A DNA stretch of 34,990 nt from a virus: positions 1 through 34,990 of IMG/VR virus record IMGVR_UViG_3300021368_001946; one strand, written 5' to 3'. How positions within the stretch are numbered: the stretch's first letter is position 1; each line of letters begins with the position of its first letter. Below the pieces are notes generated by a model, which worked only from the letters and a program-made list of their open reading frames with translations, was not told where the DNA came from and made no database searches. Both the position numbers and the translations under genes were made by a program. This document shows positions 5,637 through 12,261 of this stretch, one piece after another.

Positions 5637-6544
5637 AGAAGCTTGATCTCACACCATTCCTTAACTCAATCCCTCACCTCAAAGAGCAAGCGCGAGCTCG
5701 TGCAGCTGCTGAGGGTCGGACAACCCTCTTCACTGATCACAGCCATCTGAGACCTGATAACCTCGAAGCTCACAACTTTGTTGACCTCGACGCTGGCTAT
5801 CTTCGCCCTCGACTCGTCCCTCACTGCGGTGAGTGTCAAGATGGGTGGAACTATCGATGGCTGCCTAATCGATCAGCGCAAGAGGCGCAGATGTGTCACA
5901 AGTGCGAGCGCCCTAGACGATGGCTTAAGCGACTCGACAAGATGAGGTTGCCCTCAGATGCAATCAATATGAGCTTCACCACCTACGACGCTGATTCAGA
6001 TGAGCAGAAGCAACAGATTGACTCTATGCTCGAGTATCTCAGAGGAGGTCTGCAAGGTCAGCCTCAGGGTCTATTCTTCTATGGTCAACCTGGCAACGGT
6101 AAGACCTCAGTGCTTTATTGCTTCGCTCGTGAGGCGGCTTATCTCGGCGTGAAGGTTCGGTACATCAGCCACATCGGGATCATGAACAAGATCAAAGCTT
6201 CATGGAAGAACAAGGATGCTCAGGACCCTCTCAAAGACTGGCTTGCAGGGATCGACCTGCTCTTGATCGATGAGTTCGCTGGTGTTGGTGGGAGCGCTAA
6301 CAAGTCGCCTTGGTGGCTGAGTCAGACCGTCGAGCTCATCCAAGAGATCTATCAACAGTGGAGCGCGGGTGAGCTCGCTGTCGTGATGACCTCTAACGTC
6401 TATCCTCAGCAGCTCCTCAACATCTTCAGCTCTAATCCAGCAGTCAAGAGCAGACTCGGCGCGATGTTCCGTAGACCTTGTGAGATGGTCGGACGTGATC
6501 GGCGCTTAGATCAGGTCGATATGAGCGCTTGGGGAGTACGTTAA
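5633..6544 (+). CDS. DnaC-like AAA+ helicase loader (303 aa)
   Basis: Loads the host replicative helicase at the origin. The start overlaps the initiator stop (ATGA). N-terminal residues 65-91 hold a zinc-binding pattern (C65, C68, C88, C91). The ATPase domain starts near 130, with Walker A GQPGNGKTS at 151-159, Walker B LLLIDEF at 209-215 (D213, E214), and a sensor-1-like VVMTSN around 250-255. A zinc site ahead of an AAA+ core is known in DnaC/DnaI-type phage loaders. No phage helicase, primase or polymerase lies nearby, so it presumably recruits the host helicase. Lambda P is unrelated in sequence though equivalent in role. Confidence 0.85.
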   Translation: MKKLDLTPFLNSIPHLKEQARARAAAEGRTTLFTDHSHLRPDNLEAHNFVDLDAGYLRPRLVPHCGECQDGWNYRWLPNRSAQEAQMCHKCERPRRWLKRLDKMRLPSDAINMSFTTYDADSDEQKQQIDSMLEYLRGGLQGQPQGLFFYGQPGNGKTSVLYCFAREAAYLGVKVRYISHIGIMNKIKASWKNKDAQDPLKDWLAGIDLLLIDEFAGVGGSANKSPWWLSQTVELIQEIYQQWSAGELAVVMTSNVYPQQLLNIFSSNPAVKSRLGAMFRRPCEMVGRDRRLDQVDMSAWGVR

Positions 6545-6643
6545 GCCCTGCTCCTCCTCGCTTGAGCTGTTATGCTCCTAGTTGGCGCACGAGAAAGAGC
6601 AGAGCTACACGCAATATCTAAAAACGACATTTAAGAGCCTATC

Positions 6644-6677
6644 AAAAGAAAAGCCCCACCTCAACAGCGAGGCAGGG
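6644..6677 (-). terminator. Intrinsic terminator of the 90 aa gene (copy 1)
   Basis: Read on the minus strand, CCCTGCCTC (6677-6669) pairs with GAGGTGGGG (6662-6654) around a six-base loop, giving nine pairs including two wobbles, followed by a T-rich tail (CTTTTCTTTT). The gene's stop codon (6680-6678) is directly before the stem. Confidence 0.8.
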
Positions 6678-6950
6678 TCAAGGCTCTGTAATCAGCGCTC
6701 GGGCAAGCCTGATCATGGTATGACTCAGCAAAAAATAAGCGCGCGCGGCTGACTCTGGCGTCTTGGCCTCTTCAAGTCTCTTAAGGTCTAGTAGGCAGAG
6801 TTGAACCATTGAGCGCTTGAGCTGAGCTTCACTCTCTGTGTACTCATCTCGCGCGCTCAGCTCTGCCGCCGAAGGCTTTACAAGGTCTTGCTCTAAGATC
6901 TTTGCAACTTCACTTTGGAGTAGCTCTAAAGGCTTTATAATAACGCTCAT
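6678..6950 (-). CDS. Unknown helical protein (90 aa)
   Basis: Not recognised. The frame is open to 7115, but that extension would be translated straight through terminator copy 2, so ATG 6950, with AGAGG eight bases upstream, is chosen. The protein starts MSVIIKPLELLQSEVAKILE, is almost entirely helical and amphipathic, has one cysteine and ends RLARALITEP with its stop against the terminator stem. It is a lone minus-strand gene between two plus-strand blocks, bracketed by matching terminators, which looks like a self-contained unit. It could be a small regulator or an anti-host protein; nothing in the sequence decides. Confidence 0.65.
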   Translation of the reverse strand: MSVIIKPLELLQSEVAKILEQDLVKPSAAELSARDEYTESEAQLKRSMVQLCLLDLKRLEEAKTPESAARAYFLLSHTMIRLARALITEP

Positions 6951-6994
6951 AGGCTTACCCTCTCCATCACGCGACCGGCGCGCTTTTTTCAAAT

Positions 6995-7027
6995 AGAAAA
7001 GACCCCACCTCAACAGCTGAGGCAGGG
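6995..7027 (-). terminator. Second terminator, near-copy of the one at 6644
   Basis: The same stem arms recur (CCCCACCTC at 7003-7011 and GAGGCAGGG at 7019-7027, plus-strand reading) with a seven-base loop and a T-rich tail on the minus strand (TCTTTTCTATTT). The surrounding 30-odd bases, including the TGA-bearing GAGCCTTGACC, also match copy 1. It lies upstream of the 90 aa gene, so it would end any minus-strand transcript coming from 7037-7240. Confidence 0.7.
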
Positions 7028-7036
7028 TCAAGGCTC

Positions 7037-7240
7037 GGTGTTCACTAAGGTGCTCAGGATGAGCTGATGAGCCGTAAACATAGTTAACATTCATCATTGA
7101 CAGATTCAAGATCAATCAGTTAGCTTAGTCATCCCCCTTACCTGCACACATTAGACATGAGTCGATGTGCTCTTTGATTTTGCCTTGTATCCAGATTTCA
7201 CAGATAGCAGGAAGGGTCCATTATCCACCAGAGAGGCACG
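7037..7240. other. Intergenic region; possible promoter, no convincing gene
   Basis: On the plus strand TTGACA (7097-7102) is followed after 18 bases by TAGCTT, a weak promoter candidate for the ribbon-helix-helix and SSB genes. On the minus strand the longest frame ending at terminator copy 2 is only 19 codons (MLTMFTAHQL to NTEP) without a ribosome site. Its last residues, TEP-stop, match the end of the 90 aa gene, suggesting a duplicated gene end rather than a gene. Confidence 0.35.
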
Positions 7241-7420
7241 ATGAAAGCTGAGATTAAAGATGTGATAGTTGGCGTAAGGTTCACCAGTCGAGAGGCTGAC
7301 AGCCTTGACCACATCGCTCGTAAGCTCGGCTGGTCTCGTGGTCAGCTCCTCAGAGAGCTCTTTCAAAGGTTTATTGAAACGCACCGTCAACCGGTGAAGG
7401 AACTTCAGAACGATGATTAA
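7241..7420 (+). CDS. Small ribbon-helix-helix-like protein (59 aa)
   Basis: Likely a dimeric DNA-binding protein or regulator. ATG 7241 is preceded by GAGAGG. The first 12 residues form a short strand (IKDVIVGVRFTS), followed by two helices, EADSLDHIARKLGWSRGQLL and the following RELFQRFIE, which is the strand-helix-helix plan of the Arc/MetJ class. An overlapping 92-residue minus-strand frame at 7151-7429 is rejected in its favour. Its last eight bases overlap the start of SSB, so the two are co-translated, and a role in controlling the early or replication genes is plausible. Confidence 0.7.
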   Translation: MKAEIKDVIVGVRFTSREADSLDHIARKLGWSRGQLLRELFQRFIETHRQPVKELQNDD

Positions 7421-7826
7421 CAGGATCACCCTATGTGGGAACGTCGGCCAAGACGCCGAGCTCCGCCAGACCCAAAACGGTCAGCCTTATTGCTATTTCA
7501 GGTTGGCCACCCACGAGAGCTATAAGGACTCAACAGGCATGTGGCAGAAGTCCACCGAGTGGCATAGCTGCAAGGTGTGGGGTCACAGCGCTAACCGCGC
7601 AGCTGCTCAGCTCACCAAGGGGACCAAGGTTCACGTCGAGGGTCAGTTGAAGTCTTACCAAGACTCACAACAGCGCCGACAGTGGGAAGTGAGGGTCATT
7701 AAGTGGTGGGACTTGTCAGCCAAAGAGCCTGATCAGTTTCTACCCCCTGAGCCTCAGATCAGACCTGAGACGCCATTCAGTCAGCCTCAGGCCGCTCCTT
7801 ATGGGGATGGGTTCACACGACGTTAA
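7413..7826 (+). CDS. ssb: Single-stranded DNA-binding protein (137 aa)
   Basis: Coats single-stranded DNA during replication and RecT-mediated annealing. Residues 1-105 are a standard bacterial-type OB fold: INRITLCGNVGQDAELR at the N-terminus, YCYFRLATHESYKDSTG, then STEWHSCKVWG and GTKVHVEGQLKSY. The C-terminal tail of about 35 residues is rich in Pro and Gln and ends DGFTRR. It lacks the acidic DDDIPF-type tip that host SSB uses to recruit partners, so it may not call in host repair enzymes. The start ATG 7413 overlaps the upstream gene. Confidence 0.92.
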   Translation: MINRITLCGNVGQDAELRQTQNGQPYCYFRLATHESYKDSTGMWQKSTEWHSCKVWGHSANRAAAQLTKGTKVHVEGQLKSYQDSQQRRQWEVRVIKWWDLSAKEPDQFLPPEPQIRPETPFSQPQAAPYGDGFTRR

Positions 7827-7872
7827 AACTTAATGCGCCCCTGATGGGGAATGAGAGATGGAGCTTAGATAA

Positions 7873-8088
7873 ATGAGACAAATAAGACAAGTAACGCGCG
7901 CGCGCGAGGATGATGACCCAACGCTCGCCGAGCTGGAGCGGCTCTTGGTGATCCAACTAGGGCAAGACCTCGACCTTGATGACCCACAAGATTATGATCT
8001 GTATTGTCAAAGTAGAGACTTGCTAGAACACATCAGGGAGACGCTAGAGAATGTCAGAGTCATCCACGAACAAGAAGCGGAGCGCTAA
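7873..8088 (+). CDS. Unknown acidic helical protein (71 aa)
   Basis: Not recognised. It starts at ATG 7873 with GGAG nine bases upstream and overlaps the next gene (small terminase) by 38 bases. The composition is acidic, with a DDDP motif near residue 13 and clusters such as DLDLDDPQDYDLY, then a helical C-terminal half. No cysteine pairs or membrane segments. The tight overlap with the small terminase gene suggests expression with packaging genes. The gap before it (7827-7872) contains only a tiny CCCC-TGAT-GGGG hairpin. Confidence 0.65.
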   Translation: MRQIRQVTRAREDDDPTLAELERLLVIQLGQDLDLDDPQDYDLYCQSRDLLEHIRETLENVRVIHEQEAER

Positions 8089-8491
8089 GCGCCGACAGCG
8101 CCAAGAGGCTCTGCTAGATAATATCAGGACTGGCATGAGCATCGAGGCCGCTTGCTCTGTGAGTGGTATCAGCCGCGCTACTTATTACCGCTGGCTTGAG
8201 AAGTCAGGGCCAGATGGTGAGTGGACTGAAGAGGTTGAGGCCGCCAAAGACTTCGCTGAGGCGGTTCAGCTGCAGAGACTCAAGGAGAACGCAGAGGCCA
8301 AGCAGGATTGGCGGGGTAATGCTTGGATCCTAGAGCGCCGTTATCCTGATCGTTGGGGCGCTAAGCGAGAGGTTGAGGTCAACGTCAATGATAGCTCTAA
8401 GCAGGCTGATGACATCGTGATCTCTATGCTTGAGCAGATATCTAAACCATATGAAGAGGCGAGCAATGACACAGAAGAGACTGATGACTAG
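8051..8491 (+). CDS. terS: Terminase small subunit (146 aa)
   Basis: Recognises the packaging site and hands DNA to the large subunit. After a basic N-terminus, residues about 20-50 form a helix-turn-helix (SIEAACSVSGISRATYYRWL), the usual DNA-binding head of these proteins. The segment NAWILERRYPDRWGAKREVE around residues 95-115 is a well-known small-terminase signature. An acidic tail (NDTEETDD) ends the protein. The next-but-one gene is the large subunit, as expected. ATG 8051 has GGGAGA nine bases upstream. Confidence 0.88.
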   Translation: MSESSTNKKRSAKRRQRQEALLDNIRTGMSIEAACSVSGISRATYYRWLEKSGPDGEWTEEVEAAKDFAEAVQLQRLKENAEAKQDWRGNAWILERRYPDRWGAKREVEVNVNDSSKQADDIVISMLEQISKPYEEASNDTEETDD

Positions 8492-8735
8492 ATGCCTACT
8501 TGAGCGCTCATGGACTCGCACGCCGAGTAAGAAGCGGTCAAGCTATCGCGTTGAGGGCGGTGAGCATATCGTCCTAGCCACCGATGAGAAAGGTGATGAG
8601 GTCAACGTCATCCAGATGGATCACGTAGACGTAGAGGTCGGCGCTGATGTGATCACCACAGACGTGAGCGCTCATGGCTGGACTACTTCAGTGAGGTGGC
8701 GCGTGACTCTATGGGGTATGGAGCCAATAGCCTGA
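8466..8735 (+). CDS. Unknown protein between terminase subunits (89 aa)
   Basis: Not recognised. ATG 8466 is chosen because AGAGG lies seven bases upstream; an earlier in-frame ATG at 8430 lacks this. The N-terminal third is very basic (MTQKRLMTRCLLERSWTRTP), and the rest is acidic and strand-rich (QMDHVDVEVGADVITTDV). It overlaps the end of the small terminase gene and its stop overlaps the large terminase start (TGATG), so it is co-translated with the packaging genes. The basic head could contact DNA or terminase, which is speculation. Confidence 0.6.
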   Translation: MTQKRLMTRCLLERSWTRTPSKKRSSYRVEGGEHIVLATDEKGDEVNVIQMDHVDVEVGADVITTDVSAHGWTTSVRWRVTLWGMEPIA

Positions 8736-10102
8736 TGACGATCAACCTCAACGAGCTCCAGCACGGGATCATCTCACGCATAGCGCAAAATGAGCGGATC
8801 ATCGCGGCTCGTTGTGGTTGGGGATCTGGCAAGACCTCGGCGCTCGTCTTCGCTCTCCTCTTCGTGTCGAGGGTGAGGCCTAACACATCATCATTGCTCG
8901 TCACTGACACCAACCCACGCTATAACTCTGTGCTTATGCCTGAGATGGAGAAGTGGCTCTCACCGCTTGGTTGGACTTATAACCACACCCTCAGGCAGTG
9001 GAGCGCGCCGAATGGCTCAACAGTGTGGTGTCGCTCCTATTATCGACCAGGGACGAGAGACGCGACTCATAACCCTCTTGAGGGTCTCAACATCACGAGC
9101 GGCGTCTGTCTTATAGATGAGTGTCAGACGCTGAGCGCAGAGGTAGCCCACAAAGCGATGGGTCGATTGAGAGCAGGGCCGAGCCCCATTATGATCCTCG
9201 TGGGTCTGCCAGTGAGCGGCGCTTGGTGGTGTCACCTAGCTGAGGAGGCGAGTTGCTCACCGCTCCTCTTCACCTCATACGTCAACTCAGCCAACCTCAG
9301 CGCCGAGTGGTTTGAGGCTACTAAGCTGCTACCTGAGGCAGAGCGTGAGGCTATGGTGATGAACAAGCCACGGCCACCATCAGGGCTCATCTACTCCGAG
9401 TTCGACGAGTCACGCCACGTCATTAGCGGCTGGGAGTATAAGCCGACCATGAGCGGTCGAATCGCCATCGACTGGGGATTCAGGAAGCCATCAGTCTTGA
9501 TCATCGTACATGATGAGGAGCTCGGCGCTGATGTCATCTGCCACGAGATCAACCCCCAAGAGGTCACCACCTCTCAGCTTGCTACGCTTATCTTAGCTGT
9601 AGCTTGGCCGCGCTCGTTGAGGAGCTCCGCACCAGGTGATCGCATATGGCTTGATAATGGAGTGGCCGATAAAGCGGGTAGGGCTCGCAACGACCAGACA
9701 GGGCGCTCAGCATTCCGAGCGATGCGCGCCGCTCCACCAGATGGGCTCGGTATGCCGTTGAGGTCTAACACTGACCCAATCAGGACCGACATTCTCAACG
9801 GGGTGCAGCGTCTTAAGAGGGCCTTTGCTCGTGGTCAGTATCTCATCACCAAAGAAGTCTGGGACGGTGGCGAGCGCGCCACAGGTAACAGCATAAGAAA
9901 AGCTCTGATGTCCTACGGGTGGGACAACAAAGAACAACCTAAAAAGGATGGGCGTGAGGATCCGCTTGACGCTCTCCGCTATGACTGCATAACTTGGCGA
10001 TGGGCTGACTCAATCGTAGATCAACGCCAATATCAACCACGCTCCTCAGCCTCTAAAGATCGTAGAGTCAGAGTAGGTGGAGCCAAGAGGAGAAGCTTTT
10101 GA
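8735..10102 (+). CDS. terL: Terminase large subunit (455 aa)
   Basis: ATP-driven DNA packaging motor and nuclease. ATG 8735 forms a TGATG junction with the previous gene and has GGAG ten bases upstream; GTG 8696 and ATG 8711 are in-frame alternatives. Walker A is GWGSGKT at about 28-34, Walker B CLIDECQ with D128 and E129. The RNase H-like nuclease half shows its metal acidic residues in IAIDWG (D246), IWLDNG (D307) and EDPLDALRY (D409, D412). Length and order are normal for a siphovirus terminase. The next gene starts inside its stop codon. Confidence 0.95.
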   Translation: MTINLNELQHGIISRIAQNERIIAARCGWGSGKTSALVFALLFVSRVRPNTSSLLVTDTNPRYNSVLMPEMEKWLSPLGWTYNHTLRQWSAPNGSTVWCRSYYRPGTRDATHNPLEGLNITSGVCLIDECQTLSAEVAHKAMGRLRAGPSPIMILVGLPVSGAWWCHLAEEASCSPLLFTSYVNSANLSAEWFEATKLLPEAEREAMVMNKPRPPSGLIYSEFDESRHVISGWEYKPTMSGRIAIDWGFRKPSVLIIVHDEELGADVICHEINPQEVTTSQLATLILAVAWPRSLRSSAPGDRIWLDNGVADKAGRARNDQTGRSAFRAMRAAPPDGLGMPLRSNTDPIRTDILNGVQRLKRAFARGQYLITKEVWDGGERATGNSIRKALMSYGWDNKEQPKKDGREDPLDALRYDCITWRWADSIVDQRQYQPRSSASKDRRVRVGGAKRRSF

Positions 10103-10785
10103 GAATCTACAATGACGATGTAGGCGAGGTGAAATATGTGTCCTCGATGGGTAACGACTCAACGCCTGCTCATTCAGCGCGGGTGAGCTTCTATGATGAG
10201 AGCACATCCTCACCGCTGCAGATGACTGATCGAGACGTTAAGCTCATTCAATACCTAGCGAGGCATAACCACACCTCACCCTTTGAACATTGCGCAGCGA
10301 CTCTTAAGATCTCGTGTCCTCTCTTCGTTCGCTCTCAGATCATGCGTCATCGTACCTTCTCATTTAATGAGGTGAGCAGACGTTACACCTCAGATCGAAT
10401 CGCGTTCTGGATGCCTGAGGAGCTCCGCGAGCAACACCAGACCTCTCTCCAATGCTCGACCGATGAAGCGGTCCAAGAGTCTGATCATTGGCTGCAGTGT
10501 TGGGATCAACACCACGTTAACTGCGCCGCCTTCTATGAGTTGATGCTAGCCTCAGGTGTCGCTCGTGAGCAGGCGCGCGCTGTGCTGCCTCAGTCGCTCT
10601 ATACTCACTTTTGGATGTCAGGCAACCTCAACAACTGGGCTAAGTTTCTGAGGCTTCGACTTGACCCCCATAGTCAGCCTGAGACTCAGGCAGTAGCCAA
10701 GGCCGCGCGGTTTATCCTGATGAAGCACTTTCCTGTGTCGCTCGGCGCGCTCCTCGGTGATCTAGCCTACGATGAGTCACACTGA
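10099..10785 (+). CDS. thyX: Flavin-dependent thymidylate synthase (228 aa)
   Basis: Makes dTMP from dUMP using FAD, NADPH and methylenetetrahydrofolate, supplying thymidine for phage DNA. The family signature RHRxxSxNExSxRY is complete as RHRTFSFNEVSRRY at residues 83-96. ARVSFYD near 28 and RAVLPQSLYTHFWMSGNLN in the C-terminal third also fit. The start is an unusual TTG at 10099, supported by AGAGGAG upstream and a TTGA overlap with the terminase stop; the first in-frame ATG would remove the first strand of the fold. ThyX is common in phages but its place between terminase and portal is a moron-like position. Confidence 0.95.
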   Translation: MRIYNDDVGEVKYVSSMGNDSTPAHSARVSFYDESTSSPLQMTDRDVKLIQYLARHNHTSPFEHCAATLKISCPLFVRSQIMRHRTFSFNEVSRRYTSDRIAFWMPEELREQHQTSLQCSTDEAVQESDHWLQCWDQHHVNCAAFYELMLASGVAREQARAVLPQSLYTHFWMSGNLNNWAKFLRLRLDPHSQPETQAVAKAARFILMKHFPVSLGALLGDLAYDESH

Positions 10786-10940
10786 TGTGTGATGACCTCG
10801 ACGAGACCGTCTGCGCTAGGTGTGGTCGAGTAGACTGTGTATGTGAGGACGACGATGAGCATAGTGACCCTGATAGTGATCTCAATACTTCTAGTGAATG
10901 TGGTAGCCTCGATCTGGATAGTAGCATCACTGAGGGGTGA
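10785..10940 (+). CDS. Acidic cysteine-cluster micro-protein (51 aa)
   Basis: Begins at ATG 10785 in a TGATG junction with the thyX stop. Cys10, Cys13, Cys18 and Cys20 (VCARCGRVDCVCEDDDE) form a compact CxxC-x4-CxC cluster that could bind zinc; the rest is Asp/Ser-rich. Its second half overlaps the next micro-gene in another frame, so part of its acidic tail might be a by-product of that gene. Two cysteine pairs and stop-to-start coupling argue for a real product. Unknown function. Confidence 0.5.
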   Translation: MCDDLDETVCARCGRVDCVCEDDDEHSDPDSDLNTSSECGSLDLDSSITEG

Positions 10941-10968
10941 ACCATGGAGATCAGAGAACGACGACTAG
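10855..10968 (+). CDS. Single-helix membrane micro-protein (37 aa)
   Basis: ATG 10855 has a strong site, GAGGA five bases upstream. It encodes a hydrophobic helix (MSIVTLIVISILLVNVVASI onward, about 25 residues), followed by a charged tail ending SENDD. It overlaps the cysteine-cluster frame upstream and the first 25 bases of the cyclase gene downstream, each in a different frame. The ribosome site and clear membrane span make it credible. Its position suggests it works with the membrane-anchored cyclase or its neighbour. Confidence 0.5.
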   Translation: MSIVTLIVISILLVNVVASIWIVASLRGEPWRSENDD

Positions 10969-11723
10969 CCATAGTTCTTCTCGATCTCATCGGCTCAACT
11001 GCGTTCGTCTCCAAGGTGGGACCCATGAAGGCGGCGCGGTGGTTGCAGTACCATGATCGCCTCACTCGCTCTCTCATGCATCGTTTCAACGGTCGAGAGA
11101 TAGATAGGTCTGACGGCTTCCTCCTCAGCTTTGAATCTCCGATCAATGCGGTCAACTTCGCGCTGATCTACCAACGAGACATCCCACCTAAGATCAAGAT
11201 CAATACTCGTATCGGCCTACACGTCGGCATCGTCGCAGAGGTGACGCAGGATGAGCTTGACGTCTTGGTTGGCGCTAAGCCGGTCGAGCTTGAAGGCGTA
11301 GCTAAGAACATCGCCGCGCGCACTATGAGCTTATGTCAAGCTGGTCAAGTCCTCCTCACCGAAGAGGCGTTCAAACACATCAAGAGCAGGACGAACGGAT
11401 TCACACCGAAGGGAACACGTTATGTATGTGTGGGCCTCTATCGCTTCAAAGGTGTCCGAGAACCTCAGACGATATACGCAGTGGGTGTCAGGATTGAGTC
11501 TCTGCAGCCACCACCAGGTAGTGAGAAGGTTAAGCGACTCGGCGGCCCTAAGAAGGTCAAGAGCCGAGCGCGAGATAGAAGGATTAAAGAGTGGTTCTGG
11601 TGGATCATTATGAGGTGGGCTCTCATCAACCTCATTTACATTATCTGCGTCATTTGGCCTTGGCTCATGTATCATTTCCCTCTCGTCAACCGTTTACTAC
11701 AGTGGGTGATCAATGGAGACTGA
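10944..11723 (+). CDS. Class III nucleotide cyclase with C-terminal membrane anchor (259 aa)
   Basis: Predicted to make a cyclic nucleotide from an NTP at the membrane. Residues 8-183 are a class III cyclase domain: D14 in LLDLIGST and D57 in SDGFLLSF are the two metal aspartates, and N122 and R126 in VAKNIAART are the transition-state pair. QVLLTEEAF and RFKGVREPQTIYAV close the domain as in adenylate/guanylate cyclases with the TGDGFLATF-type core. The loop before D57 is one residue short and the base-selecting lysine is absent, with E115 at the usual Asp position, so the substrate cannot be predicted. Residues about 216-245 form one or two membrane helices (WFWWIIMRWALINLIYIICV). ATG 10944 has GAGGGG upstream. 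Cyclases are rare in phages. Confidence 0.85.
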   Translation: MEIRERRLAIVLLDLIGSTAFVSKVGPMKAARWLQYHDRLTRSLMHRFNGREIDRSDGFLLSFESPINAVNFALIYQRDIPPKIKINTRIGLHVGIVAEVTQDELDVLVGAKPVELEGVAKNIAARTMSLCQAGQVLLTEEAFKHIKSRTNGFTPKGTRYVCVGLYRFKGVREPQTIYAVGVRIESLQPPPGSEKVKRLGGPKKVKSRARDRRIKEWFWWIIMRWALINLIYIICVIWPWLMYHFPLVNRLLQWVINGD

Positions 11724-12189
11724 AAAGACAAGCAGAGAGATCACGAGTGAGATTAAGGCTAAGCGGGGGTGGTGGTTCTCGGTGTTCTTTATGATCCTCG
11801 TGGTGGGTCTCATCCTCTTCTTAACCTACGTTGAGATAGTGGATAAAAATCGCGATGTCCTCGTGGGGATACTCGGAATGATCACAGGCTCTATCAGCTC
11901 CATGATGGCTATCGCCTCAGGTCGTGACCCCTCAGAGGTCGAGGAGTTGAAGGACAAGCTCAGCGCCGCCAACGCTGACAGAGAGGCGCTCATCGCTCGG
12001 CTCAGAGATAGTCAGATTCAGATGCAGCTGCTAAGAGAGCAGATCAATGAGCTACAGGTCGCGGTGATAGATAAGCTCAGCATCTTTGCAGGTGAGAAGC
12101 CGATCAAGACCAAGGATGAGTCAGACGTTATCCTTCACCCAACAGTGGCTGAATGGTTGCCTGATACGAGACTAGACAAGAAGAGATAA
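11713..12189 (+). CDS. Two-helix membrane protein with coiled coil (158 aa)
   Basis: Starts inside the end of the cyclase gene (11-base overlap), so the two are translationally linked. A charged N-terminus leads to helices at about 20-41 (WWFSVFFMILVVGLILFLTY) and 48-69 (DVLVGILGMITGSISSMMAI), then a coiled coil at about 74-122 and a short acidic/basic tail. The two helices with a small-residue second helix resemble some phage holins, while pairing with a cyclase resembles signalling or effector modules. No cyclic-nucleotide-binding domain is visible. It ends before a 72-base gap carrying a regulatory hairpin. Confidence 0.65.
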   Translation: METEKTSREITSEIKAKRGWWFSVFFMILVVGLILFLTYVEIVDKNRDVLVGILGMITGSISSMMAIASGRDPSEVEELKDKLSAANADREALIARLRDSQIQMQLLREQINELQVAVIDKLSIFAGEKPIKTKDESDVILHPTVAEWLPDTRLDKKR

Positions 12190-12221
12190 AAGCTTTATTA
12201 TTCACGACTAGTATTGATGCG

Positions 12222-12255
12222 CTCCTAAGAGAAAGAAGAATCACCCCCTTAGGAG
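12222..12255 (+). promoter_or_regulatory. Hairpin sequestering the portal ribosome site
   Basis: CTCCTAAG (12222-12229) pairs perfectly with CTTAGGAG (12248-12255) around an 18-base loop. The second arm contains AGGAG, the ribosome site six bases before the portal ATG at 12262. In the folded message this site would be hidden, so head-gene translation may depend on upstream ribosomes or a trans-acting factor. Confidence 0.6.
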
Positions 12256-12261
12256 TCATCT

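Noticed and set aside
6571-6633. 20-codon plus-strand frame after the helicase loader
   Set aside because: No ribosome site, no coupling to the previous gene and no distinctive composition.
6951-7115. N-terminal extension of the minus-strand 90 aa gene
   Set aside because: It would translate terminator copy 2 and lacks a ribosome site; ATG 6950 has AGAGG at good spacing.
7151-7429. 92-residue minus-strand frame with a hydrophobic start
   Set aside because: It overlaps the plus-strand ribbon-helix-helix gene and the SSB start, both better supported by ribosome sites and recognisable sequence.
10944-12189. Calling the cyclase and its neighbour a Pycsar defence system
   Set aside because: The cyclase has a membrane anchor not typical of PycC, and the neighbour shows no cyclic-nucleotide-binding domain, so only a general likeness can be claimed.
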